Shown here piece after piece: positions 7,972 to 14,104 of a stretch of 14,455 nt of DNA. A model generated the notes under the pieces. It had not been told where the DNA came from and made no database searches. It saw only the letters and a list, made by a program, of their open reading frames with translations. The DNA comes from an uncultured Ilumatobacter sp. (GTDB lineage: Bacteria; Actinomycetota; Acidimicrobiia; Acidimicrobiales; Ilumatobacteraceae). The position numbers were made by a program, and so were the translations under genes. Each line of letters begins with the position of its first letter. Position 1 is the first letter of the stretch. The stretch is taken from contig CALCXK010000078.1 in the NCBI GenBank assembly GCA_937905835.1, positions 1 to 14,455 on the forward strand. Direction: 5' to 3'.

Positions 7972-7999
7972 GAGGCTTCCCTCAGTCGTTGTCTGTTGT

Positions 8000-8782
8000 T
8001 CATATGAATTGATCCGCCGATTGCTTACCCCGTTGGGCGCGTTCGAGCCCGACCGAGATCATGTAGAACATTAGACCCAACACCGACGCTCCGATCACAT
8101 ACGCCCAGGTGACATCTTTACTGCCGTTGAGGCTGCTCCGCACGCCAGTCGCAAGACCGTTCTGGACACCGCCGAAGTACTCGGCAACGAAGGCCGTGAT
8201 CACGGCAAGGGGAGCGGCGATCCGCAAAGCTGTAAAGAGATAGCCAAGAGCATTCGGAACGCGAACTTTCAGCAAGATTGCTGACGGGGATGCAGCGTAC
8301 GAGCGCATCAGCTCGAGGTGGGTTGCTGACACCTGGCGGAGGCCTTTGCTGACATTGACGAAGACGACGAAGAAGACGATGAGTGCCACCATCAAGCGAC
8401 GCGGCACCTGGCTCGTCGTGCCGAACAACATGTTGTTCAGCACCGGCACGATGACCACGATCGGGACCGCGTTCAGCGCGACCGCCAACGGCGTAATAAG
8501 TTCCTCGAGCAGCCTAAAACGAACGGTGATCAAGCTCATCAGGACGCCCACGAAGGTGCCGATGAGCAACCCCACCAATGCGTTCGTGCCGGTCACCAGC
8601 GTCTGGTCGAAGACCTCGTTGAACCGCACGGTAAAGGCCGACCAGATAGCGGTCGGCGCTGGCAACACGAACGGTTGGATGTCGAAAGCTCGAACGACGA
8701 ACTCCCAGATCGCGAGGAAGCCGACACCGAAGGCGAGTGGCGGCCAGATCGCTCGGACGAACCGGCGCATCGCGGTACTCAC
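8000..8782 (-). CDS. ABC transporter permease (second of two)
   Basis: This 260-residue inner-membrane permease belongs to the binding-protein-dependent transport family (PF00528). About six hydrophobic segments are visible, including residues 12-33, 62-86, 95-118, 127-146 and 225-250. The EAA-type cytoplasmic loop that docks on the ATPase reads ELMRSYAASPSAILLKVRVP. It likely pairs with the permease encoded at 9585-10454 as a heterodimer. The GTG start at 8782 overlaps the ATPase stop as GTGA, a 4-bp overlap typical of coupled translation. An ATG four codons in (8770) is an alternative. Its own stop shares bases with an ATG at 8003 in front of the binding-protein gene. Confidence 0.92.
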   Translation of the reverse strand: MSTAMRRFVRAIWPPLAFGVGFLAIWEFVVRAFDIQPFVLPAPTAIWSAFTVRFNEVFDQTLVTGTNALVGLLIGTFVGVLMSLITVRFRLLEELITPLAVALNAVPIVVIVPVLNNMLFGTTSQVPRRLMVALIVFFVVFVNVSKGLRQVSATHLELMRSYAASPSAILLKVRVPNALGYLFTALRIAAPLAVITAFVAEYFGGVQNGLATGVRSSLNGSKDVTWAYVIGASVLGLMFYMISVGLERAQRGKQSADQFI

Positions 8783-9588
8783 CGGTCTTCGATCCCCCGA
8801 GCGCCATCTCCCAACTCGGCGCCGCGCAGTGCTTCTCGGACTTCGGTGATCTTCTTGTAGAACGAATCGTTCTCGCGGGTTCCTTCGTCACGGTTCTTGC
8901 CGAGGCCAACGTCGATCACGTCGGTGATCCGACCCGGGCCCGCCGACATGACTACCACACGATCGGAGAGGTAAACCGCCTCGGGAATCGAGTGCGTGAC
9001 GAAAACCACCGTGGTGTTGGTGACCTCGCAAATCTGCAGCAGCTCGGCCTGCATGTGTTCACGGGTCATCTCGTCAAGCGCACCAAATGGTTCGTCCATC
9101 AACAAGAGCGGCGGGTGCGACGCCAAGGCGCGGGCGATGGCGATCCGCTGTTGCTGACCGCCCGACAGCTGCCACGGCATGTGCGCTCCGCGGTCAGACA
9201 GCTTGACCAGGTCGAGCATCTCTTGTGAGCGAGCTGCTCGCTTGGCTTTGTCCCACCCTTTGAGTTCGAGTGGCAGCTCGATGTTCTTGGCAACGGACCG
9301 CCAATCGAACAGCCCTGACTGTTGGAACGCCATGCCATAGTCCTGGTCAGCACATGCCTGCTTCGCAGACTTGCCGTTGACCTCGACGAGTCCCGACGTT
9401 GGCTCAATCAGGTTGGCAATCAGGCGAAGCAAGGTCGACTTCCCGCAGCCCGAAGGCCCGATCAGCGACACGAATTCGCCCGGGTCAACGGTGACGTCGA
9501 CGTCACGTAACGCGTCGACTTGTCCTGACGTTTCGGCGTTGAACACCATCGAGACGCCCCGAACACTGACTGCCGATTGGTCTGTCAC
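8779..9588 (-). CDS. ABC transporter ATP-binding protein
   Basis: This 269-residue cytosolic ATPase powers the importer. All motifs are intact: Walker A GPSGCGKS (44-51), Q-loop FQQ (88-90), signature LSGGQ (141-145), Walker B LLLMDEP (161-167) with D-loop GALD (169-172), and the switch histidine in VTHS (His199). The sequence is of the nitrate/sulfonate/taurine/hydroxymethylpyrimidine importer type (SsuB/TauB/ThiZ-like), in agreement with the NMT1-type binding protein. The GTG start overlaps the stop of the preceding permease as GTGA and has a strong Shine-Dalgarno. After residue 230 comes a charged tail (GKNRDEGTREND) that may be regulatory or simply variable. Confidence 0.95.
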   Translation of the reverse strand: MTDQSAVSVRGVSMVFNAETSGQVDALRDVDVTVDPGEFVSLIGPSGCGKSTLLRLIANLIEPTSGLVEVNGKSAKQACADQDYGMAFQQSGLFDWRSVAKNIELPLELKGWDKAKRAARSQEMLDLVKLSDRGAHMPWQLSGGQQQRIAIARALASHPPLLLMDEPFGALDEMTREHMQAELLQICEVTNTTVVFVTHSIPEAVYLSDRVVVMSAGPGRITDVIDVGLGKNRDEGTRENDSFYKKITEVREALRGAELGDGARGIEDR

Positions 9589-10454
9589 CCTCGCTCCTCC
9601 TGCGGACGATTCCGCATTACGTACGTTTCACAACCGACGACCAAGGCAAACATCACGAGGCCGAGTGCCGCCGCAGCAAACACTGCTGCGTACACCGACG
9701 CCGGCTGTGACGTGACCTTCTGGCTGTAGTCGATCGTTGCATACCCAATGCCGCGCAGCCCACCGAGGGTGATCTCGGTGACGATCACGCCGATCACCGC
9801 TGCGGTTCCAGCGAGCTTCAGGCCAGGAACCATATAGGGAATCGCTGTCGGGAATCGCAGCTTTCGCAACGTCGTCCACCACCCTGCGGCATAGCTCGAC
9901 ATCAGCTCCAGCGAGGCTGCTGGGGCGGCTTGTAAACCGCGCAACGTCGACACCGTGACCGGGAAGAACGAGAGGAAGGCTGCGAGTACTACCGCAGATG
10001 TCCATTGAGGCCAGTCAAGGCTGCCCCGAATCGCCGTGACCTGCGGGGCCAAAGCAATCAGTGGGATCGTCTGCGACACGACAACATACGGAAGCAGGCC
10101 TCGCTCAACGATTCGGAAGCGCGCCATCAACACCGCGAGCAGCACGCCGATCGCGGTACCGACAATCAAACCGGCGATCGACATCTGGAACGTGTACCAG
10201 GAGTACCCGAGCAGCACGTGCCATACAAGCTGGCCTTGCTGGCCAATCGCCGGACGCGTCAACTCCGCGAACATCTCCCAGGTGTGCGGCATCACACGGT
10301 CGTTGGTCTTGGGAATGAGCCTCCACCCGAAGATGTCGCCTCCGGCCTCGGGCCCCAGAGCCTTGTAGATCTCCCAGCCGACAGCGACAAACACCAGCGC
10401 GACGACGAACAGGACAGAGCGCCGGACGGCACTTCTCAGTCTCCTGGTCACCAT
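9585..10454 (-). CDS. ABC transporter permease (first gene of the importer operon)
   Basis: This 289-residue membrane permease (PF00528) has an N-terminal hydrophobic segment (about 12-32) and then a long extracytoplasmic stretch of some 55 residues. Further membrane segments follow, with an EAA loop reading ELMSSYAAGWWTTLRKLRFP. It differs from the second permease of the same operon mainly in this longer first external region, so the two probably form an asymmetric channel. The ATG at 10454 follows GGGGAGGGG (10464-10472) with slightly long spacing. It heads a four-gene unit whose first three genes overlap by 4 bp, and it diverges from the PF06684 gene across 244 bp. Confidence 0.92.
   Translation of the reverse strand: MVTRRLRSAVRRSVLFVVALVFVAVGWEIYKALGPEAGGDIFGWRLIPKTNDRVMPHTWEMFAELTRPAIGQQGQLVWHVLLGYSWYTFQMSIAGLIVGTAIGVLLAVLMARFRIVERGLLPYVVVSQTIPLIALAPQVTAIRGSLDWPQWTSAVVLAAFLSFFPVTVSTLRGLQAAPAASLELMSSYAAGWWTTLRKLRFPTAIPYMVPGLKLAGTAAVIGVIVTEITLGGLRGIGYATIDYSQKVTSQPASVYAAVFAAAALGLVMFALVVGCETYVMRNRPQEERG
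9594..9601 (-). promoter_or_regulatory. Strong Shine-Dalgarno for the ATPase GTG start
   Basis: On the - strand these bases read AGGAGGAG, five bases before GTG at 9588. It lies inside the end of the preceding permease gene and settles the GTG start. Confidence 0.8.
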
Positions 10455-10698
10455 GTCGTCATGCCCCTCCCCGGGTATCGCTCACGGCTTTGCGAGCTGC
10501 AGTCGTACTCTATTACGGCCCTAAATGTAGCCGGTGAGCGCTCGGCCCATTGGAACGAATGCTGCTCACAGTCAGACAGGCCCGACGCGAATAACGCTGC
10601 AATCGCAGGCGCCACTCATCGCCGAATCTCGTACACGACGCGGCACAACTAGGGTTCGGATCGCGCAGTATCAAATCCTCAATGCTGAAAGGCCTTGC
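10455..10698. promoter_or_regulatory. Divergent control region with repeated GCTCAC sites
   Basis: This 244-bp gap lies between the ABC operon (-) and the PF06684/dehydrogenase pair (+) and should carry both promoters. GCTCAC occurs at 10480-10485 and 10564-10569, and its inverse GTGAGC at 10534-10539. CGCTCAC (10479-10485) and GTGAGCG (10534-10540) form a 7-base inverted repeat. A small dyad CGTA-6-TACG lies at 10504-10517 and the palindrome GAGCGCTC at 10536-10543. TATCAA (10669-10674) is a weak + strand -10 candidate. No TPP or FMN riboswitch core was recognised. The function of the repeats is inferred only. Confidence 0.4.
10687..10692 (+). promoter_or_regulatory. Shine-Dalgarno for the PF06684 gene
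   Basis: GAAAGG lies six bases before ATG 10699. It supports this start over an in-frame ATG at 10534, whose 55-residue extension has no resemblance to the family. Confidence 0.6.
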
Positions 10699-11283
10699 AT
10701 GCTCTTCCCTGTTCGCAAGATCGTGAGTCTGATCGAAGAAGTTCGTTCCGATCACGGCCCCGTCCCTTCGACCCCACTCTTCAAGGGCGCGATCGCCGCG
10801 GTCGTCGGCAACCCATACGTTGGGCACTACGTCGATGATCTCTCGCCTGCCTCCGATGAGCTGCGCGCACTCGGCGAAGAGTTGGGGAACCAGCTCATCA
10901 CCCACCTCGGAGGCGACCCTGCTGGCATTGAGAGTTACGGCAAAGGAGCCATCGTCGGAGGCGCCGGCGAGATCGAACACGGCGCAATGTGGCACATTCC
11001 CGGTGGGGGCGGGATGCGCGCCGCCATTGGCCGAGGTACGTCGATCGTTCCTTCGACAAAGAAAGTCGGCCCAATGGGCGCTCGGCTCGATGTTCCACTG
11101 ACGCACCTCGATTGGTCATACGTGGGCAGCCACTACGACGCCATTGAGATGGGCGTGTCTGATGGCCCCCGGCCCGACGAGATGGTGTTGATCTTGGCCA
11201 TGGCCACCGGAGGGCGGATCAATGCTCGCCTCGCTGGCGGATTCACACTCGAAGATCAGGGCAAGCCGGGGATGCCGGCATGA
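10699..11283 (+). CDS. 'Amino acid synthesis' family protein (PF06684/DUF1185)
   Basis: This 194-residue cytosolic protein fits the length and conserved pattern of PF06684. Its name is provisional, its biochemical role is not established, and its fold is reported to resemble the YjgF/chorismate-mutase-like fold. Family landmarks are RKIVSLIEEV (6-15), VVGNPYVGHYVDDL (35-48), SYGKGAIVGGAGEIEHGA (79-96), VPSTKKVG..GARLDVPL (117-134) and SHYDAIEMGVSDGPRPDEM (144-162) followed by GGR. The charged and aromatic residues in these blocks (Tyr80, Glu91, Glu93, His94, His145, Asp147, Asp160, Glu161) look like an active site. It is coupled by a 4-bp ATGA overlap to a hydroxyacid dehydrogenase and diverges from an NMT1-type importer. 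That context suggests a catabolic enzyme acting on the imported compound or a breakdown product. Confidence 0.87.
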   Translation: MLFPVRKIVSLIEEVRSDHGPVPSTPLFKGAIAAVVGNPYVGHYVDDLSPASDELRALGEELGNQLITHLGGDPAGIESYGKGAIVGGAGEIEHGAMWHIPGGGGMRAAIGRGTSIVPSTKKVGPMGARLDVPLTHLDWSYVGSHYDAIEMGVSDGPRPDEMVLILAMATGGRINARLAGGFTLEDQGKPGMPA

Positions 11284-12200
11284 GGGTCGCAGTCATCGGG
11301 CTCGGGCGGATGGGTTGGCCAATCGCCGGGCACCTCGCCCATCTCGAACATGGCCACGAGGTCAAAGTGTTCGATATCGCGAATGCAGCTTCGACTGCTT
11401 GGGCTGACGAGCATGCCGGCGAAGCCGCCGAGTCGGTTGCCGACGCAGTGGGCCAGGCCGATGTCATTATCTCGTCACTGCCCGCCGACAAACAGATGCA
11501 AGTTGTCGTCGACGAAGCGCTGGCTCATATTGGCACGGGCACAATCTGGCTCGACCACTCAACCATTTCGGCAACGGGAGCACGCCGGTTCGCTGATGAA
11601 CTCAGCAGCCGCGGAGCTCATTTCCTGGATGCGCCGGTCTCGGGCGGGGTCGATGGTGCTCGCAACGGTTCGCTCACCGTCATGGTCGGTGGCGATGAGG
11701 ACGCGTTTGTTCGTGCCGAGCCGACCATGGCTGCGTACGCCGGGCGGGTCACCCACATGGGGCCTTCGGGAGCTGGCCAGATCACCAAGATGACCAACCA
11801 GATTTGTGTCGTTGGCGTTGCTCAAGCGCTCGCCGAGGGGCTGGACTTCGCAATCAACGCCGGGCTCGACCCCGAAAAAGTCGTACACGTGATGACCCAG
11901 GGCTCATCAACGTCATGGGAAATGGAGAACCGGGCTGCGCAGATGATCGCTGGTGAATACGACTTCGGGTTCTCGACCACCCTGATGCGTAAAGACGTCG
12001 GGCTCGTTCTTGACGAAGCAAGCGCCATGAATGTGTCGCTGCCCGTGACGGCCCTCGTCGCTCAGTTCCTTGCCGACGTGCACGCGCTCGGCGGCGCCGA
12101 CTGGGACTGGTGCAGCCTGATGGAACGACAACGTCGGCTCTCATCGCCAGGCAACCGATCCGCACCAGACGACAGCGGTGAGCCGTCTCCAGCAGGCTGA
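11280..12200 (+). CDS. 3-hydroxyisobutyrate dehydrogenase family NAD(P)-dependent oxidoreductase
   Basis: This 306-residue beta-hydroxyacid dehydrogenase interconverts a semialdehyde and a hydroxyacid with NAD(P). It has the Rossmann motif GLGRMG (7-12), the substrate-binding DAPVSGG (117-123), and catalytic Lys170 with Asn173 in GAGQITKMTNQ. The C-terminal helical domain contains FSTTLMRKDVGL (231-242). Asp32 at the end of the second strand (VFDI) hints at NAD preference. The last 24 residues (283-306) are a polar Ser/Pro/Gly tail beyond the usual end. The start codon overlaps the PF06684 stop as ATGA, so the two are translated together. Possible substrates are malonate, methylmalonate or tartronate semialdehyde; none can be chosen from sequence. 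The gene ends 30 bp before the convergent desaturase gene. Confidence 0.92.
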   Translation: MRVAVIGLGRMGWPIAGHLAHLEHGHEVKVFDIANAASTAWADEHAGEAAESVADAVGQADVIISSLPADKQMQVVVDEALAHIGTGTIWLDHSTISATGARRFADELSSRGAHFLDAPVSGGVDGARNGSLTVMVGGDEDAFVRAEPTMAAYAGRVTHMGPSGAGQITKMTNQICVVGVAQALAEGLDFAINAGLDPEKVVHVMTQGSSTSWEMENRAAQMIAGEYDFGFSTTLMRKDVGLVLDEASAMNVSLPVTALVAQFLADVHALGGADWDWCSLMERQRRLSSPGNRSAPDDSGEPSPAG

Positions 12201-12230
12201 TTTCACAGCGCGGTCTGGCGCAGCAGTAGA

Positions 12231-13241
12231 TCAGTCGTCGAAGTTCAGCATGCTTGATCGGCCTTGGCCCGCGCCTTCGACGTCGGGCTGCTTGACCGTC
12301 GCTGACGTGGCTGCTTTCCAGAACGCCCGATAGTTCGGGTATTCGATTGCTTCGGTGACCCAGCCTGATGCGACGAGTTCGGCATGGAGCTTCGGAAGGT
12401 TGCGCCACGGGACACCCATGTCGACGTGGTGGGCGAGGTGCCAGCCGGTGTTGTACGGCACCATCCACATGCGTGCGATCAGGCTCTGCCGAACGACATG
12501 CGTCGTCAAGCGACGGTCGGCTGATTGGATCATGCCGCCATGCTCAGCAATCGATCGTGCCCGGTTCGAGACGCGCCACAGAGTCGACCAAGAGAGGATC
12601 CACACCACATACATGAGTGGTCGCATCACGGCGATCGACGCACCGAGCAGCACCACCTGCACGATCAAGATCTGTTGGGCTTCAAGGGCGCCCTTGCGAA
12701 CGGCACGCAAGAGGCCGCGAAAGTTTTTATAGGCGCTGATGCCCGTGGCATCACGCCGCAGCTTGCGCCGCCACGAGTCTGGCGGAATCGGGTAGCCCGA
12801 ATACAACGAGAGGTCAGGTTCTTCGGGGCCCATCTCGTCGCGGTGATGGGCGAAGTGTGAGCGGCGGTAGGCGAGCATCGCCTGGTAGCTCGGGTATGAC
12901 AGCAGCCATCGGCCGACAAGATCGTTGGCACGACGGTTGGAGAACAGCACCCGATGGGCGGCTTCGTGGCCGAGGATGTTGAGCCGGGCGTGACCGCCGC
13001 CGAGCAGCAGAAAGGCCAGTACATACGCCCACCACGTGTTGAGGTAGCCAGCAACAGCAACGACGCCGATCGTTTGCGCGAGGGCTCCGAGCACAGTGAA
13101 CACGTTGCCGATGTTGTTGATCTTGCGGAGTTGGTCACGCAGCGCTCGTGTCGCCATACCGCGCTCGTTCAACCTGTCCGTCGGTAAAACGTCGGGCAGT
13201 TGTGCACCTGACGGCACCAGCGTCGGTGTGATCGTTGACAT
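12231..13241 (-). CDS. Membrane fatty acid desaturase
   Basis: This 336-residue integral membrane di-iron enzyme (PF00487) should insert a double bond into a fatty acyl chain. All three histidine boxes are intact: HEAAH (92-96), HFAHH (129-133) and HLAHH (268-272). An extra conserved histidine sits in IAEHGG (231-236). Hydrophobic segments lie at about 47-66, 71-88 and 190-221. Related enzymes in the family include carotenoid hydroxylases and ketolases, so the substrate is not certain. The C-terminal 20 residues are polar. ATG 13241 is chosen because a longer frame would overlap the divergent regulator gene. TATCAT lies six bases upstream, suggesting a leaderless mRNA. It is probably controlled by the adjacent PaaX-family regulator. 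Confidence 0.9.
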   Translation of the reverse strand: MSTITPTLVPSGAQLPDVLPTDRLNERGMATRALRDQLRKINNIGNVFTVLGALAQTIGVVAVAGYLNTWWAYVLAFLLLGGGHARLNILGHEAAHRVLFSNRRANDLVGRWLLSYPSYQAMLAYRRSHFAHHRDEMGPEEPDLSLYSGYPIPPDSWRRKLRRDATGISAYKNFRGLLRAVRKGALEAQQILIVQVVLLGASIAVMRPLMYVVWILSWSTLWRVSNRARSIAEHGGMIQSADRRLTTHVVRQSLIARMWMVPYNTGWHLAHHVDMGVPWRNLPKLHAELVASGWVTEAIEYPNYRAFWKAATSATVKQPDVEGAGQGRSSMLNFDD

Positions 13242-13268
13242 GGCTACATGATACACTTCTAGTTCACC
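13242..13268. promoter_or_regulatory. Compact bidirectional promoter, probably leaderless both ways
   Basis: Only 27 bp separate the two start codons. On the - strand TATCAT (13253-13248) lies six bases before the desaturase ATG. On the + strand TACACT (13252-13257) lies eleven bases before the regulator ATG. The two -10 candidates share two bases, so their -35 regions would fall within the opposite gene. There is no room for a normal 5' leader or a Shine-Dalgarno on the - strand. This arrangement implies leaderless transcripts and mutually exclusive polymerase binding. Confidence 0.55.
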
Positions 13269-14042
13269 ATGAACACAAGTCGTAATATTGAGGGCCTCGA
13301 GATCGAGCCGTTTTCTGCTCGTTCGGTCATCCTCTCGGCCCTCCTCGGATCGCACCCACCGGTCCTGCCGGTTCGGGCCCTCGTCCGGCTCGCTGAGCTC
13401 TTCGACATCCGCCCTGGAACCGCCCGGACCTCACTCTCGCGGATGGTTGCCAATGGTGAGTTGACGGTCGCTGAGGGCCACTACGCGCTCGCTGGGCGAC
13501 TACTCGAACGGCAGCGCGAGCAAGATGAGGGGCGTCACGCCATCACACGCGAGTGGAATGGCGATTGGATCACTGCGATTGCATCAGGGGATCGTCGCAC
13601 CATGGCCGAGCGACGCGCATTTCGTCAGGCGATGATCGGCTCGCGGTTTGCCGAACTCCGACCTGACATTTGGCTTCGACCGGCAAACGTCGACAACCCT
13701 CGACGCCCTGACGAGGTGATCATCACGCGAGGCCCCATTGAGGTCGATGACACCGCCGACCTCGTTGATCGACTGTGGCCACTCGCCGCCATCGACGCTC
13801 GCTCCCAGCAGCTCATCCACCTACTCACGGCCCATCGTGCTGAAGTCGACCAACAAGACGATCGACTGCTGCCCACGACGTTCACCATTTCGGCTGCCGT
13901 GGTGCGATTCCTCCGCACCGAGCCGCAGCTCCCCAACCGCCTGCTTCGGAATGACTGGTCGGCGCTCGAGCTGCGACCCCTGTACGACGATTTCGCTACT
14001 GCCTTCGACCAACAACTTCGCCGGTTCTTCGCATCCGAATGA
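13269..14042 (+). CDS. PaaX-family transcriptional regulator
   Basis: This 257-residue DNA-binding regulator has the three-part layout of PaaX proteins. An N-terminal winged helix (about 15-80) carries the recognition segment IRPGTARTSLSRMVANGEL (47-65). A central domain runs to about 165, with EWNGDW (95-100) and PDIWLRPANV (132-141). The C-terminal domain (about 175-250) carries LRNDWSALELRPLYDDF (226-242). PaaX itself represses phenylacetate genes and is released by phenylacetyl-CoA. No phenylacetate genes are in this window, so this paralogue probably senses another acyl-CoA or unrelated ligand. It shares a 27-bp promoter region with the desaturase, which suggests autoregulation plus control of that gene. 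A hydrolase gene follows 61 bp downstream and may be co-transcribed. Confidence 0.9.
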   Translation: MNTSRNIEGLEIEPFSARSVILSALLGSHPPVLPVRALVRLAELFDIRPGTARTSLSRMVANGELTVAEGHYALAGRLLERQREQDEGRHAITREWNGDWITAIASGDRRTMAERRAFRQAMIGSRFAELRPDIWLRPANVDNPRRPDEVIITRGPIEVDDTADLVDRLWPLAAIDARSQQLIHLLTAHRAEVDQQDDRLLPTTFTISAAVVRFLRTEPQLPNRLLRNDWSALELRPLYDDFATAFDQQLRRFFASE

Positions 14043-14071
14043 GGCCCGCCAGTATCGTCTGTCCAACGCTT

Positions 14072-14104
14072 TCACCACAGCAGGCATCTGGTCAACTGTG
14101 GTGA
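14072..14104 (+). promoter_or_regulatory. 9-bp inverted repeat abutting the hydrolase start codon
   Basis: TCACCACAG (14072-14080) and CTGTGGTGA (14096-14104) are perfect inverted repeats around a 15-base spacer. The second arm ends on the A of the presumed ATG. In DNA it could be a regulator site; in RNA it could be a hairpin that covers the start or ends PaaX transcription. There is no T-tract after it. Confidence 0.5.

Noticed and set aside
10455..10530. TPP riboswitch in the leader of the ABC operon
   Set aside because: Expected from ThiXYZ-like homology, but the conserved CTGAGA-type core is absent on the leader strand.
10534..10698. Upstream start for the PF06684 protein
   Set aside because: The extra 55 residues are unlike the family, and GAAAGG precedes ATG 10699 at good spacing.
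10513..11106. - strand frame of 197 codons over the PF06684 gene
   Set aside because: It is antisense to a well-conserved family gene and shows no domain or signal of its own.
13242..13355. N-terminal extension of the desaturase (start at 13355)
   Set aside because: It would overlap the start of the PaaX-family gene by 87 bp, is rich in charged residues, and lacks family similarity.
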